Positions 1 through 10,319 of a DNA stretch of 64,000 nt are shown here, in pieces (position 1 is the first letter of the stretch; each line of letters starts with the position of its first letter). Location of the stretch: assembly GCF_021233355.1 (NCBI RefSeq), contig NZ_CP089507.1:1736001-1800000 (forward strand). Reading direction: 5' to 3'. The notes under the pieces are model-generated. The model ran no database searches. It was not told where the DNA came from and saw nothing but the letters and a program-made list of their open reading frames with translations. This DNA is from Luteimonas fraxinea. Its GTDB lineage: Bacteria > Pseudomonadota > Gammaproteobacteria > Xanthomonadales > Xanthomonadaceae. Position numbers and translations under genes: made by a program.

Positions 1-2
1 AG

Positions 3-173
3 GCGATGCTCGACGCCGCGCCCGGTCGCGCCCGCGATGAAAGCGGCGCCGATCCGCACCGGCTCGACGTGCTGCTGCACCGCCTGCGGCGCAAGGTGCT
101 CGACCGCACAGGTCTGGCGCTTCCGCTGGATGCGGTGCGCGGCGAAGGCTACGTGCTGCGCCCGGGCGGCTGA
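3..173 (+). CDS. Response regulator, C-terminal end (partial)
   Basis: Only the last 56 residues are in the window. They match the end of an OmpR/PhoB-type winged-helix DNA-binding domain: a recognition-helix stretch (RLDVLLHRLRRKVL) followed by the C-terminal hairpin with the family hallmark RGEGYVL. The receiver domain lies upstream, outside the window. The gene converges on the histidine kinase that ends 75 bp downstream, so the two could be partners, but convergent orientation is not the usual arrangement for a cognate pair. Family assignment is firm; target genes cannot be judged. Confidence 0.85.
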   Translation, partial: AMLDAAPGRARDESGADPHRLDVLLHRLRRKVLDRTGLALPLDAVRGEGYVLRPGG

Positions 174-248
174 GCCCGCCCGGAACCCGTTTGATCTCCT
201 GCTGCGCGTGCCGGCTGGCGGCGCTCGCGACGGACCTTGAACAGGTTC

Positions 249-1613
249 TCAGGTGACGCGCGGCAACTGCAGGGCGAATCGCGTGCCGCGACCGGGCGTG
301 CTGTCGACGGTCAACGTGCCGCCCGCTTCCTGCGCCATCTCCCGTGCCACGGCGAGACCCAGGCCCGTGCCTTCGCCGGCCGGCTTGGTGGTGAAGAACG
401 GTTCGAAGGCCTGACGCATCACCTCGGGTGGCATGCCCTGACCGGTGTCGGTGACGACAATACGCGCCCAGCCGTCGCCGGTATCGCGCAGGGTGACGCC
501 GAAGCGACCGCCGCCGGGCATTGCATCGCGCGCGTTCGCGGCGAAGTTGAGCATCACCAGATCGAGCTGGCTGCGATCGAGGAACACTGGCACCGGCGTG
601 TCGGGCAGATCGAGCACGACATCGACGCGGCCGTCGAACAGCTGGCGCAGCATCGGCACCAGATCGGCGAGCGCCTGCGCCGCGTCGAAGCGCGCTGGCA
701 CCGCGAGTTCGCGCCGGCTGAAGCTCAGCAGCTTGCGGCTGAGCGCGATGCCGCGCTGCGCGGCGAGTTCGATGCCTTCGAGCGCATCGCCCATGCGGCG
801 CGCGTCCGGCTCGGGATCGAAATCGAGTTCCTCCAGGCGGTGCCGCTCGGCGGTATAGCCGACGATCGCGCCGAGCACGTTGTTGAAATCGTGCGAGACG
901 CCGCTGGCCAGATGGCCGACCGATTCGATCTTCTGCATGTGCAGCATGCGTTCGCGCATGCGCTCGCGTTCGATCATCTGTTCGCGCAACTGCTGGGCGC
1001 TGCGTTGCGCCTTCCACAGGGTTTCGCGCAGCGCGGCCACGGTGCGGTCGAGCACGATGGCGATCATCAGGTAGCTGAAAGCCAGCGACGGCAGGTTCTG
1101 GAACGCGCCGCCGCTGCGTGCCGGGCCGAGGCCCCATGGGCTCGCCATGCCGAGCGCGAACACGACCGGGATGCAGGCGTAGACGATCCACAGCGCGCGC
1201 CGCCCGATCACCAGCGCGGCCGTGGTCAGCATCACCATCGGATACGGATCGAAGGCCTGCAGCTGGTAGCCGAACGCGATGTTCGCCGCGACCGCGCAAC
1301 TCATCAGGATCGTCAGGAACGCGGCGATGCCCTGACGCAGCCGGCCGCGACGGATCATCCAGACCGCGAAGAACGCCGCGCCGGCGATCGCGACATCGGT
1401 GCCGAGATCCACGAACAGCCGCGGCCCGGTCATCGAGATGTGCCCGCTGAGCAGGTGATAACCCTTGTTGAGCGGAATCTCGAAGCCGAGGAACAACAGC
1501 AGCACCTGCAGCGCGGGCGCATTGCGGCGATCGACGGGATCGGAGATCGGCACCCGACGCAGCCATGCCGCCAGACGACGGCCGGGGGCGACGAGGGGCG
1601 ACGCGTGCGACAT
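249..1613 (-). CDS. Membrane-bound sensor histidine kinase
   Basis: A 454-residue sensor kinase. The N-terminal ~200 residues contain about six hydrophobic segments with no recognisable periplasmic sensor domain. A HisKA-type H-box follows (SGVSHDFNNVLGAI, phospho-acceptor His near residue 241), then an HATPase_c domain with N-box NFAANARDAM, G1 box DTGQGM and G2 box GTGLGL. The DFNN form of the H-box is common in kinases related to hybrid sensors. I chose the ATG at 1613; an in-frame ATG at 1691 would add 26 residues that do not look like protein. A TGTCCCGGGG motif lies just upstream of this start. It converges with the response regulator fragment at the window edge; the signal is unknown. 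Confidence 0.88.
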   Translation of the reverse strand: MSHASPLVAPGRRLAAWLRRVPISDPVDRRNAPALQVLLLFLGFEIPLNKGYHLLSGHISMTGPRLFVDLGTDVAIAGAAFFAVWMIRRGRLRQGIAAFLTILMSCAVAANIAFGYQLQAFDPYPMVMLTTAALVIGRRALWIVYACIPVVFALGMASPWGLGPARSGGAFQNLPSLAFSYLMIAIVLDRTVAALRETLWKAQRSAQQLREQMIERERMRERMLHMQKIESVGHLASGVSHDFNNVLGAIVGYTAERHRLEELDFDPEPDARRMGDALEGIELAAQRGIALSRKLLSFSRRELAVPARFDAAQALADLVPMLRQLFDGRVDVVLDLPDTPVPVFLDRSQLDLVMLNFAANARDAMPGGGRFGVTLRDTGDGWARIVVTDTGQGMPPEVMRQAFEPFFTTKPAGEGTGLGLAVAREMAQEAGGTLTVDSTPGRGTRFALQLPRVT

Positions 1614-1776
1614 GGGGATGACGTGTCCCGGGGGCGACGCCCCGAATGCAGATGAGAGTCGAGTGTAAGTCGGAGGAGAGTTCCGGTGCATTGAGCGACC
1701 GCCATCGCAACGGCTTAGATCGGGGACCCAGCGCCTGTCACGGCGCCGTCATCCCGCCGCAACCGGAAGCCAGACG

Positions 1777-4700
1777 ATGTCCACGCCGCGCACTCCTTCT
1801 TCCCGCCCTAATGCCCGGCGCACGCTGCGTCCCGGCCTGCTGTCGGCGGCCCTGCTGCTGGCCCTGTCGGGTCATGCCATCGCCGCGCCACAGGCAGCGC
1901 CCGCGCCCGTCGCGAGCGCCGCGTCCGACGCAGCGCCCACCGACGACGCGCGCGACACCGCAACGTCCGAGGCCACCGATCCCGACGCTGATGCCGATGC
2001 CGATGTGAATGCAACCGAGTACGACCGCGTCGTCGCGGCCTATTCGCTGGATGCGGCCGCGTATTACTTCGCCGTCAACGGTGCACAGGACGGCAGCGAC
2101 GATGCCAGCGCCACCGGCGCGCGTTCGGTCGCAGCCGGTCCGCGCGCCGATGCGAGCGGCGGCGATGCCGTCGCCATCGGCAGTCGCGCACGCTCCACCA
2201 ATTCGGCGTCCATCGCCATGGGCGACAGCTCGCTCGCCAGCGCCACCGGCGCGATCGCCATCGGCGGCACGTTCTTCGGCAGCGATTTCGGCGAGTCCGA
2301 CGGCGCGCAGGCCTCCGGTTTCGGTGCGATCGCGCTGGGCGCGGCGACGACGGCCACCGGCGGCACCTCGACGGCACTGGGCTGGTCCTCGCGTGCGACC
2401 GGCAACGACGCGGTCGCCGTCGGCGCGACGGCTTATGCCGAAGCGGATGGCGCGATCGCGATGGGCCGCGCGGCGACGGCTGACGAGATCGAAGCCGTCG
2501 CCATCGGCTACGGCGCGCGTGCAACCAATTTCGGCGCGATGAGCCTGGGCGCCTACGCGAACGCCAGCGGCTTCGCGGCGCTGGCCTTCGGCAGCGACGC
2601 ACGCGCGCCGGGTGACGGCGGCATCGCAATGGGCGACGGCGCCCTCGCAGCCGGCCAGCAGAGCGTGGCGATCGGCGCCAGCAACGGCGGCGTGCCGACC
2701 CAGGCCAACGGCCTCGGCAGCACGACCGTCGGCGCGGCGTCCTGGGCGCTGTCGGATTACGCGACCGCGATCGGTTTCGACAGCCATGCGGATGCGACGC
2801 GAAGCCTCGCTGCAGGCGCCAATGCGCTGGCACTCGCGAGCGAAGCCAGCGCGCTTGGTGCCGGCAGTTACGCGAGCGCCGAGTACGCAACCGCGGTCGG
2901 CGCGACATCGGCCGCCTGGGGCATCGGTGCGACCGCGATCGGCAGTGGCGCATTCGCGCTCGAGGAAAACAGCCTCGCACTCGGCTACAACGCCAGCGCG
3001 ACCGCCATCAACAGCGTCGCGCTCGGTGCGGCGTCCGTCGCCGATCGCGACAACGTCGTATCCATCGGCAGCGTCGATGGAGAACGCCAATTGGTGAATC
3101 TCGCCGACGGCGTGGATGCGACCGACGCCGTCAACAAGCGCCAGCTCGACGCGGTGATCGCCGCGGGCAGCGAGGCGCAGGCCTACTTCTCCGCAAATGG
3201 CGCGGGTGACGGCAGTGATGTCGCCAGCGCTGCAGGCGCACGTTCCATCGCGGCCGGTCCGCGCGCCGATGCGAGTGGCGGCGATGCCGTCGCCATCGGC
3301 AGTCGCGCACGCTCCACCAGTTCGGCATCCATCGCCATGGGCGACGGTTCGCTCGCCAGCGCCACCGGCGCGATCGCCATCGGCGGCACGTTCTTCGGCA
3401 GCGATTTCGGTGAGTCGGACGGCGCGCAGAGCACCGGCTTCGGATCGATCGCACTGGGTGCGGCGACGACGGCCACCGGCGGTACGTCGACGGCGCTGGG
3501 CTGGTCCTCGCGTGCGACCGGCAACGATGCCGTGGCGGTGGGCGCGACTGCGTTCTCCGACGCCGATGGCGCGATCGCCATCGGCCGTGCAGCGACGACA
3601 ACTGAAATTGAAGCCATCGCGATCGGCTACGGCGCGCAGGCCAGCAACTTCGGTGCGACCAGCCTGGGCGCATACGCAAACGCTACGGGCTTCGCAGCGC
3701 TGGCGCTCGGCAGCGATGCGCGCGCAACGGGCGACGGCGGCATCGCAATGGGCGACGGCGCACTCGCCGCCGGCCAGCAGAGCGTCGCGATCGGCGCGAG
3801 CAACGGCGGCGTGCCGACCCAGGCCAACGGCCTTGGCAGCACCACCGTCGGCGCGGCCTCGTGGGCGCTGTCGGATTACGCGACTGCGCTCGGCTTCGAC
3901 AGCCACGCGGATGCGACGCGCAGCCTCGCGGCCGGTGCGAATGCGCTGGCACTCGCCAGCGAAGCCAGCGCGCTGGGCGCCGGCAGCTACGCCAGCGGCG
4001 AATACGCCACTGCGGTCGGCGCGACATCGGCAGCCTACGGCGTCGGCGCGACTGCGCTGGGCAGTGGCGCGTTCGCGCTGGAAGCCGGCAGCCTCGCACT
4101 TGGTTACAACGCCACCGCGACCGGCATCAACAGCGTCGCGCTGGGCGCGTCGTCGGTATCGGATCGTGACAACGTGGTGTCGATCGGCGACGTCGGCAGC
4201 GAGCGCCAGCTGGTCAACGTGGCCGACGGCGTGCTCGCGACCGATGCGGTCAACAAGGGCCAGCTCGACACCGCGATCGCAACGGTCGGCGGCGACGTCG
4301 GCGTGCTCGATGCGTCGGCGGTGAAGTACGACGACATCGCCAGCAAGGATTCGGTGACGTTCGCCGGTGCAGGCGGCACGGCGCTGCGCAATGTCGCCGA
4401 TGGCGCGCTCGCGGCCGGCAGTCTGGAGGCGGTCAATGGCGGCCAGGTGTTCGGCGTTGGCACCGCGTTCGCGCAGGCGCTGGGCGGCGGCGCGGCGATG
4501 ACGGCGACCGGCTTCACCGGTCCGTCGTACACGATCCAGGGCAGCAGCTTCGGCTCGGTCGGCGCTGCCTTTGGCGCCGTCGACAGCCAGTTCGATGCGA
4601 TCCGCGCACGCTTCGATGCGATCGGTAATGGCGGCCCCGTGCCGGTCGGCACCGGCGATGGTCTGGCGATCGGCACCGGCAGCGTCGCCACCACAGTGGA

Positions 4701-5361
4701 CAGCACCGCGGTCGGCAGCAATGCGCAGGCCGGCAGCGGCGGCACCGCGATCGGTGCGGGTGCGGTCGCGAGCGCCGATGGTTCGGTCGCGATCGGCCAG
4801 GGTTCGGTCGCCGATGCGGCGAATACGGTGTCGGTGGGCAGCGCGGGCAACCAGCGCCGCGTGACGAACGTCGCCGATGGCGTGGCCGCGAGTGACGCGG
4901 CGACGGTCGGACAGGTGCAGAGCAGCGCGACCGCCAGCCGCACCTACGCCGATGCCGGCGACACCCGCACGCTGGCCGACGCGAAAGCGCATGCCACCGC
5001 CGGCGATACCGCCACGCTCAACAGCGCGCGCAGCTACACCGACGACGTCTTCGCACGCGCGCTCAACCGCAGCGATTTCGATGCCTTCCGCAGCAGCGTC
5101 GACGACCGTTTCCAGCGTGTCGATCGTCGCGTCGACAAGATCGGCGCGATGGGCACGGCGATGTCACAGATGGCGGTCAACAGCGCAGGCCTGTCCGGCG
5201 CCAACCGCATCGGCGTGGGCGTCGGCCAGCAGGGCGGCGAAGAAGCGCTGGCGGTCGGCTACCAGCGCGCATTCCGTGACAACCGCGCCAGCGTCTCGAT
5301 CGGCGGCTCGATGTCCGGCTCCGAAAGTTCGGTCGGCGTCGGCGGGGGCTTCAGCTGGTAA
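1777..5361 (+). CDS. YadA-type trimeric autotransporter adhesin (duplicated head)
   Basis: A 1194-residue secreted outer-membrane adhesin. It begins with an extended signal peptide (cleavage plausible after HAIA, residue ~36) and a short acidic linker. Two head domains of 373 residues each follow (about residues 92-464 and 465-837), made of YadA-like left-handed beta-roll repeats with recurrent AIAIG/SVALG motifs, each closed by a neck motif (NVVSIG...TDAVN). A third small head and neck lie at ~950-1048, then a short stalk, and the C-terminal ~60 residues form the YadA anchor ending in FSW. The stalk is short compared with classic YadA. A GGAAG ribosome site precedes the ATG. The S8 protease gene begins 47 bp downstream. 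Confidence 0.93.
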   Translation: MSTPRTPSSRPNARRTLRPGLLSAALLLALSGHAIAAPQAAPAPVASAASDAAPTDDARDTATSEATDPDADADADVNATEYDRVVAAYSLDAAAYYFAVNGAQDGSDDASATGARSVAAGPRADASGGDAVAIGSRARSTNSASIAMGDSSLASATGAIAIGGTFFGSDFGESDGAQASGFGAIALGAATTATGGTSTALGWSSRATGNDAVAVGATAYAEADGAIAMGRAATADEIEAVAIGYGARATNFGAMSLGAYANASGFAALAFGSDARAPGDGGIAMGDGALAAGQQSVAIGASNGGVPTQANGLGSTTVGAASWALSDYATAIGFDSHADATRSLAAGANALALASEASALGAGSYASAEYATAVGATSAAWGIGATAIGSGAFALEENSLALGYNASATAINSVALGAASVADRDNVVSIGSVDGERQLVNLADGVDATDAVNKRQLDAVIAAGSEAQAYFSANGAGDGSDVASAAGARSIAAGPRADASGGDAVAIGSRARSTSSASIAMGDGSLASATGAIAIGGTFFGSDFGESDGAQSTGFGSIALGAATTATGGTSTALGWSSRATGNDAVAVGATAFSDADGAIAIGRAATTTEIEAIAIGYGAQASNFGATSLGAYANATGFAALALGSDARATGDGGIAMGDGALAAGQQSVAIGASNGGVPTQANGLGSTTVGAASWALSDYATALGFDSHADATRSLAAGANALALASEASALGAGSYASGEYATAVGATSAAYGVGATALGSGAFALEAGSLALGYNATATGINSVALGASSVSDRDNVVSIGDVGSERQLVNVADGVLATDAVNKGQLDTAIATVGGDVGVLDASAVKYDDIASKDSVTFAGAGGTALRNVADGALAAGSLEAVNGGQVFGVGTAFAQALGGGAAMTATGFTGPSYTIQGSSFGSVGAAFGAVDSQFDAIRARFDAIGNGGPVPVGTGDGLAIGTGSVATTVDSTAVGSNAQAGSGGTAIGAGAVASADGSVAIGQGSVADAANTVSVGSAGNQRRVTNVADGVAASDAATVGQVQSSATASRTYADAGDTRTLADAKAHATAGDTATLNSARSYTDDVFARALNRSDFDAFRSSVDDRFQRVDRRVDKIGAMGTAMSQMAVNSAGLSGANRIGVGVGQQGGEEALAVGYQRAFRDNRASVSIGGSMSGSESSVGVGGGFSW
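2050..3168 (+). repeat. Tandem repeat unit 1 in the autotransporter head
   Basis: First copy of a 1119-bp (373-codon) direct repeat. Matching landmarks (for example the ACGTTCTTCGGCAGCGATTT segment and the GTCAACAAG neck end) recur at a constant offset of 1119 bp in copy 2. The copies are very similar at DNA level but carry scattered mostly synonymous changes. Boundaries are approximate. Confidence 0.92.
3169..4287 (+). repeat. Tandem repeat unit 2 in the autotransporter head
   Basis: Second copy of the 1119-bp in-frame repeat. Because the period is a whole number of codons, recombination between the copies would lengthen or shorten the adhesin by 373 residues without a frameshift. Confidence 0.92.
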
Positions 5362-5408
5362 CGACAGGCACCTCTTTTCTTCCATCCCATCTTCCAGGAA
5401 TCGCACCC

Positions 5409-7361
<1,953 letters not shown>

Positions 7362-7370
7362 GCCCATCGC

Positions 7371-7439
7371 GACACGCGCGGCGGCGGGTCCGTCGCGCGT
7401 GTCTGCATCTCCAGTCGCCTGCGGCATCAGCCGCAGGCG
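7371..7439. terminator. Two hairpins after the S8 protease gene
   Basis: Two perfect stems in tandem: GACACGCGCG/CGCGCGTGTC (7371-7380 with 7394-7403) and a 10-bp stem closing on an ATCA loop (7416-7425 with 7430-7439). Neither is followed by a clear T-run, so they may be transcript-end stabilisers rather than intrinsic terminators. Confidence 0.5.
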
Positions 7440-7473
7440 CTAGCATGACGGGCCCTCCCTCTGGACCGCCCCG

Positions 7474-8772
7474 ATGCGCATCCGATTCCATTTGCTGCCG
7501 CTTGGCCTCGCCGTCGCGCTGGCCTGTGCTGGCACGGCCGCGGCAGCCGCGCCCGATGCGGCACTCACGCAGAAGCTCGTCGACTGGCGTCGCGATCTGC
7601 ACCAGCACCCCGAACTCGGCAACCAGGAAACGCGCACCGCCGACGTGGTCGCGACGCATCTGCGCAGCCTCGGTCTCCAACCGCGGACCGGCATCGGCCC
7701 GACCCGTGTCGTCGCCGTGCTCAAGGGCGCCAGGCCCGGCCCGCGCATCGCGCTGCGCGCCGACATGGACGCGCTGCCCGTCACCGAACAGACGGGCCTG
7801 CCATTCGCATCGACCACGCGCGCGACCTATCGCGGGCAGGAGGTCGGTGTGATGCACGCCTGCGGCCACGACATGCACGTCGCGATCCTGATGGGCGTGG
7901 CCGAAGCGCTGGCCGGCATGCGCGAACAGCTCGCAGGCGAAGTGGTCTTCATCTTCCAGCCGGCCGAGGAAGGTCCGCCGGAGCCCGGCGAAGTCTTCGG
8001 TGCCAAGCGCATGCTCGACGAAGGCGTGTTCGACGATGCGAAGCCGGACGCGATCCTCGGCCTGCACGTGTGGGCGGGCCTGCAGACCGGACAGATCGGC
8101 TTCCGCAGCGGGCCATCTCTGGCCAGCGCCGACGAGTGGTCGCTGACGATCACCGGCAAGCAGACGCATGGGTCGCGGCCGTGGGATGGCGTCGATCCGA
8201 TCACCGTCGGCGCGCAGGTACTGCTGGCGACGCAGAGCATGCTCGCGCGGCAGATCAATACGGTGAACGCGCCGGTCGTGCTCACCGCCGGCCAGTTCCA
8301 GAGCGGCGTGCGCTTCAACATCATTCCCGACGACGCGCGTCTGGTCGGCACGCTGCGCACCTACGACGACGCCGTGCGCGCGGATGTCATCACGCGCTTC
8401 GAGCGCATCGCCACCGACTACGCGCATGCCGCGGGCGCGACCGCGAAGCTCGATGTGGTCAACAACGCGCCGGCCACGGTCAACGATCCCGAACTCGCGC
8501 GCCGCGTGCTGCCGTCGCTGCAGGCTGCTGTGGGCGCCGACAATGTCGTCGAGATGCCGCTGGTGACGGTGGCCGAGGATTTCTCGCAGTTCGCCAACGT
8601 CGTGCCCGGCGCGTATTTCTTCGTCGGCACCACGCCCGCAGGAGAGGATCCGGCGACGATGCCGATCAACCACTCGCCGCATTACGCGCCCGACGAGGCT
8701 GCGCTGGCGGTCGGCGTGCGCGCGATGCTGCGCACGACGCTGGATCTGCTGGGCGCTGCGCCACAGGGCTGA
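7474..8772 (+). CDS. Exported M20D-family amidohydrolase
   Basis: A 432-residue zinc hydrolase of the M20D group (hippurate hydrolase / N-acyl-amino-acid amidohydrolase type). Signal peptide at residues 1-26 (LAVALACAGTAAAAA), so it acts in the periplasm or outside. The N-terminal WRRDLHQHPELG motif, the ALRADMDALP metal-region motif and the Cys130-Gly-His132-Asp133 motif (HACGHDMH) are intact; EE of the PAEEGPPEPGE segment supplies the catalytic Glu region. A dimerisation domain interrupts the catalytic domain from ~residue 220, as usual. Probable role: removing acyl groups from amino acids or short peptides; the exact substrate cannot be read from sequence. Only a weak ribosome site (CTGGA) is visible. 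Confidence 0.9.
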   Translation: MRIRFHLLPLGLAVALACAGTAAAAAPDAALTQKLVDWRRDLHQHPELGNQETRTADVVATHLRSLGLQPRTGIGPTRVVAVLKGARPGPRIALRADMDALPVTEQTGLPFASTTRATYRGQEVGVMHACGHDMHVAILMGVAEALAGMREQLAGEVVFIFQPAEEGPPEPGEVFGAKRMLDEGVFDDAKPDAILGLHVWAGLQTGQIGFRSGPSLASADEWSLTITGKQTHGSRPWDGVDPITVGAQVLLATQSMLARQINTVNAPVVLTAGQFQSGVRFNIIPDDARLVGTLRTYDDAVRADVITRFERIATDYAHAAGATAKLDVVNNAPATVNDPELARRVLPSLQAAVGADNVVEMPLVTVAEDFSQFANVVPGAYFFVGTTPAGEDPATMPINHSPHYAPDEAALAVGVRAMLRTTLDLLGAAPQG

Positions 8773-8785
8773 GCAGTCGCCCGAT

Positions 8786-8863
8786 CCGGTTCCACGCAAG
8801 CGCCGCGGAAGGCGTGGAACCGGCGCAAAACCCGTCGCGCTGCGGCGTGCACCGGGTTTTGCG
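8786..8863. terminator. Paired hairpins between the amidohydrolase and oleA
   Basis: Two consecutive strong stems: CCGGTTCCACGC with GCGTGGAACCGG (8786-8797/8812-8823) and CGCAAAACCCG with CGGGTTTTGCG (8824-8834/8853-8863). They probably end the upstream transcript and isolate oleA, although no long T-run follows. Confidence 0.55.
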
Positions 8864-8939
8864 TGATCCCCCCGTCATGCGTCACCCCGCCGAAGCGGGT
8901 AATCTATGCGGCTCCTTTGCCAGATCCGGCGCCCAGCCC

Positions 8940-9956
8940 ATGCTCTTCAAGAACGTCGCCATCGCCGGCCTCGCCCATGTCGATGCGCCGAACCGCGTGA
9001 CCAGCGACGACATCAATGCAAGGCTGAAGCCGACCATCGACCGCCTCGGCATCAAGACCGACGTGCTCAAGGACATCGCAGGCATCCACGCCCGTCGCCT
9101 GTGGGACGACGAGGTCCAGGCCTCGGACGCTGCGACGATGGCCGGCCGCAAGGCGCTGGACGACGCCGGCATCGACGTCGGCAAGCTGGGCCTGCTGGTC
9201 AACACCTCGGTGAGCCGTGATTACCTCGAGCCGTCCACCGCCAGCATCGTTGGCGGCAACCTCGGGATTCCGGACACCTGCCAGAACTACGATCTGGCCA
9301 ATGCCTGTCTCGCGTTCGTCAACGGCATGGATGTCGCCAGCCGCATGATCGAGCTGGGCGAGATCGACTACGCGCTGATCGTCGATGGCGAGACCGCGAA
9401 CCTCGCCTACGAGAAGACCATCGAGCGTCTGCTGCGTCCGGAAACGACGGAAGAGGATTTCCGCAACGAGCTCGCCACGCTGACCCTGGGCTGCGGCTCG
9501 GCGGCGATGGTGCTCGCACGCGCCGACCTGCTGCCCGACGCTCCGCGCTACAAGGGCGGCGTCACACGCTCGGCGACCGAGTGGAACACCCTGTGCCGCG
9601 GCAATCTCGACCGCATGGTCACCGACACCCGCATGCTGCTGATGGAAGGCATGAAGCTCGCCCAAAAGACCTTCGTCGCCGCGCGCGAGGCGATGGGCTG
9701 GGTGGTCGACGAACTGGACCAGTTCGTGATCCACCAGGTCAGCAAGGTGCACACCGGCGCCTTCATCCAGTCGTTCGGCATCGATCCGAGCAAGGTCCAC
9801 ACGATTTTCGGCGAGCACGGCAACATCGGCCCTGCCTCGGTGCCGATCGTGCTGAGCAAGCTCAAGGAACTGGGCCGTCTGAAGAAGGGCGACCGCATTG
9901 CATTGCTGGGCATCGGTTCGGGCCTGAACTGCACGATGGCCGAGGTGGAGTGGTAA
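8940..9956 (+). CDS. oleA: OleA, acyl-CoA head-to-head condensing enzyme
   Basis: A 338-residue thiolase-fold protein that I recognise as OleA: it joins two long-chain acyl-CoAs head to head to a beta-keto acid, the first step of long-chain olefin synthesis. Catalytic Cys123 sits in DLANACLAFVNG, the OleA-specific Glu97 in SRDYLEPSTAS, and the His and Asn of the triad in FVIHQVSKVHTG and FGEHGNIGPASVP. Length and sequence closely follow Xanthomonas campestris OleA. Ordinary FabH (KAS III) is the alternative, but the LEPST segment favours OleA. It is followed after 42 bp by a small gene and then by genes on the opposite strand; oleC and oleD are not adjacent. Confidence 0.93.
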   Translation: MLFKNVAIAGLAHVDAPNRVTSDDINARLKPTIDRLGIKTDVLKDIAGIHARRLWDDEVQASDAATMAGRKALDDAGIDVGKLGLLVNTSVSRDYLEPSTASIVGGNLGIPDTCQNYDLANACLAFVNGMDVASRMIELGEIDYALIVDGETANLAYEKTIERLLRPETTEEDFRNELATLTLGCGSAAMVLARADLLPDAPRYKGGVTRSATEWNTLCRGNLDRMVTDTRMLLMEGMKLAQKTFVAAREAMGWVVDELDQFVIHQVSKVHTGAFIQSFGIDPSKVHTIFGEHGNIGPASVPIVLSKLKELGRLKKGDRIALLGIGSGLNCTMAEVEW

Positions 9957-9998
9957 GCGCTACGCTCCGCTGACCACCGCACATCGCAAGGACGCCAG

Positions 9999-10250
9999 AT
10001 GCCGCACCGACTTCCCGATCACCTGCAGCTGGCGCTGGCCGCGATTCCGGCTTTCGCCGACGACGGCCGCCTGTCGCTGGACGAGCTCGATCATCTGCTG
10101 GGTCTCGCCCTGCGCGATCAGGTCATCGATGCCGACGAGACGCGCGTGCTCGGCAATATCCTCGATCGCGCCGAACGCGATGGCGTGGATGCGGACGTGC
10201 AGGCCCGCATCATGCAGGTGCGCACCGCGCACGATCTGCCCGCGAACTGA
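9999..10250 (+). CDS. Small helical protein, EF-hand-like / TerB-like, unknown
   Basis: An 83-residue protein with a good ribosome site (AAGGA, 8 nt before ATG), 42 bp after oleA and probably co-transcribed with it. It is helical and acidic, with a segment FADDGRLSLDELDHLL that resembles half an EF-hand loop and a second DQVIDADETRVL segment; the two-helix pattern is also reminiscent of TerB-type domains. I do not recognise a defined family. A bidirectional terminator closes the unit directly downstream. Confidence 0.65.
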   Translation: MPHRLPDHLQLALAAIPAFADDGRLSLDELDHLLGLALRDQVIDADETRVLGNILDRAERDGVDADVQARIMQVRTAHDLPAN

Positions 10251-10270
10251 CTCTGCAGATCGCGACCCAA

Positions 10271-10298
10271 GAAAAAGGCGCCCGAGGGCGCCTTTTTC
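10271..10298. terminator. Bidirectional intrinsic terminator
   Basis: A 13-bp perfect stem (GAAAAAGGCGCCC pairing with GGGCGCCTTTTTC) around a 2-nt loop. It has an A-run on one side and a T-run on the other, so it can end both the oleA unit and the converging bphO-bphP unit. Confidence 0.92.
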
Positions 10299-10319
10299 GT
10301 GTGCCTGCGACAGGGCTGC

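Noticed and set aside
237..1655. A 472-codon frame antisense to the histidine kinase
   Set aside because: No domains and His/Arg/Glu-rich composition typical of the reverse of GC-rich coding DNA; the minus-strand kinase has all family boxes.
2050..4287. The repeats as a CRISPR array or insertion sequence
   Set aside because: The period is 1119 bp, in frame and protein-coding; there are no short repeats with unique spacers and no transposase.
1738..4992. A 1084-codon open frame antisense to the autotransporter
   Set aside because: It is a by-product of the repetitive GC-rich head sequence; composition is Arg/Ala/Gly/Asp-rich without domains, and the sense frame has a signal peptide, neck motifs and membrane anchor.
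8940..9956. oleA as housekeeping FabH (KAS III)
   Set aside because: The DYLEPSTAS glutamate segment and close match to Xanthomonas OleA, with oleB nearby, favour OleA.
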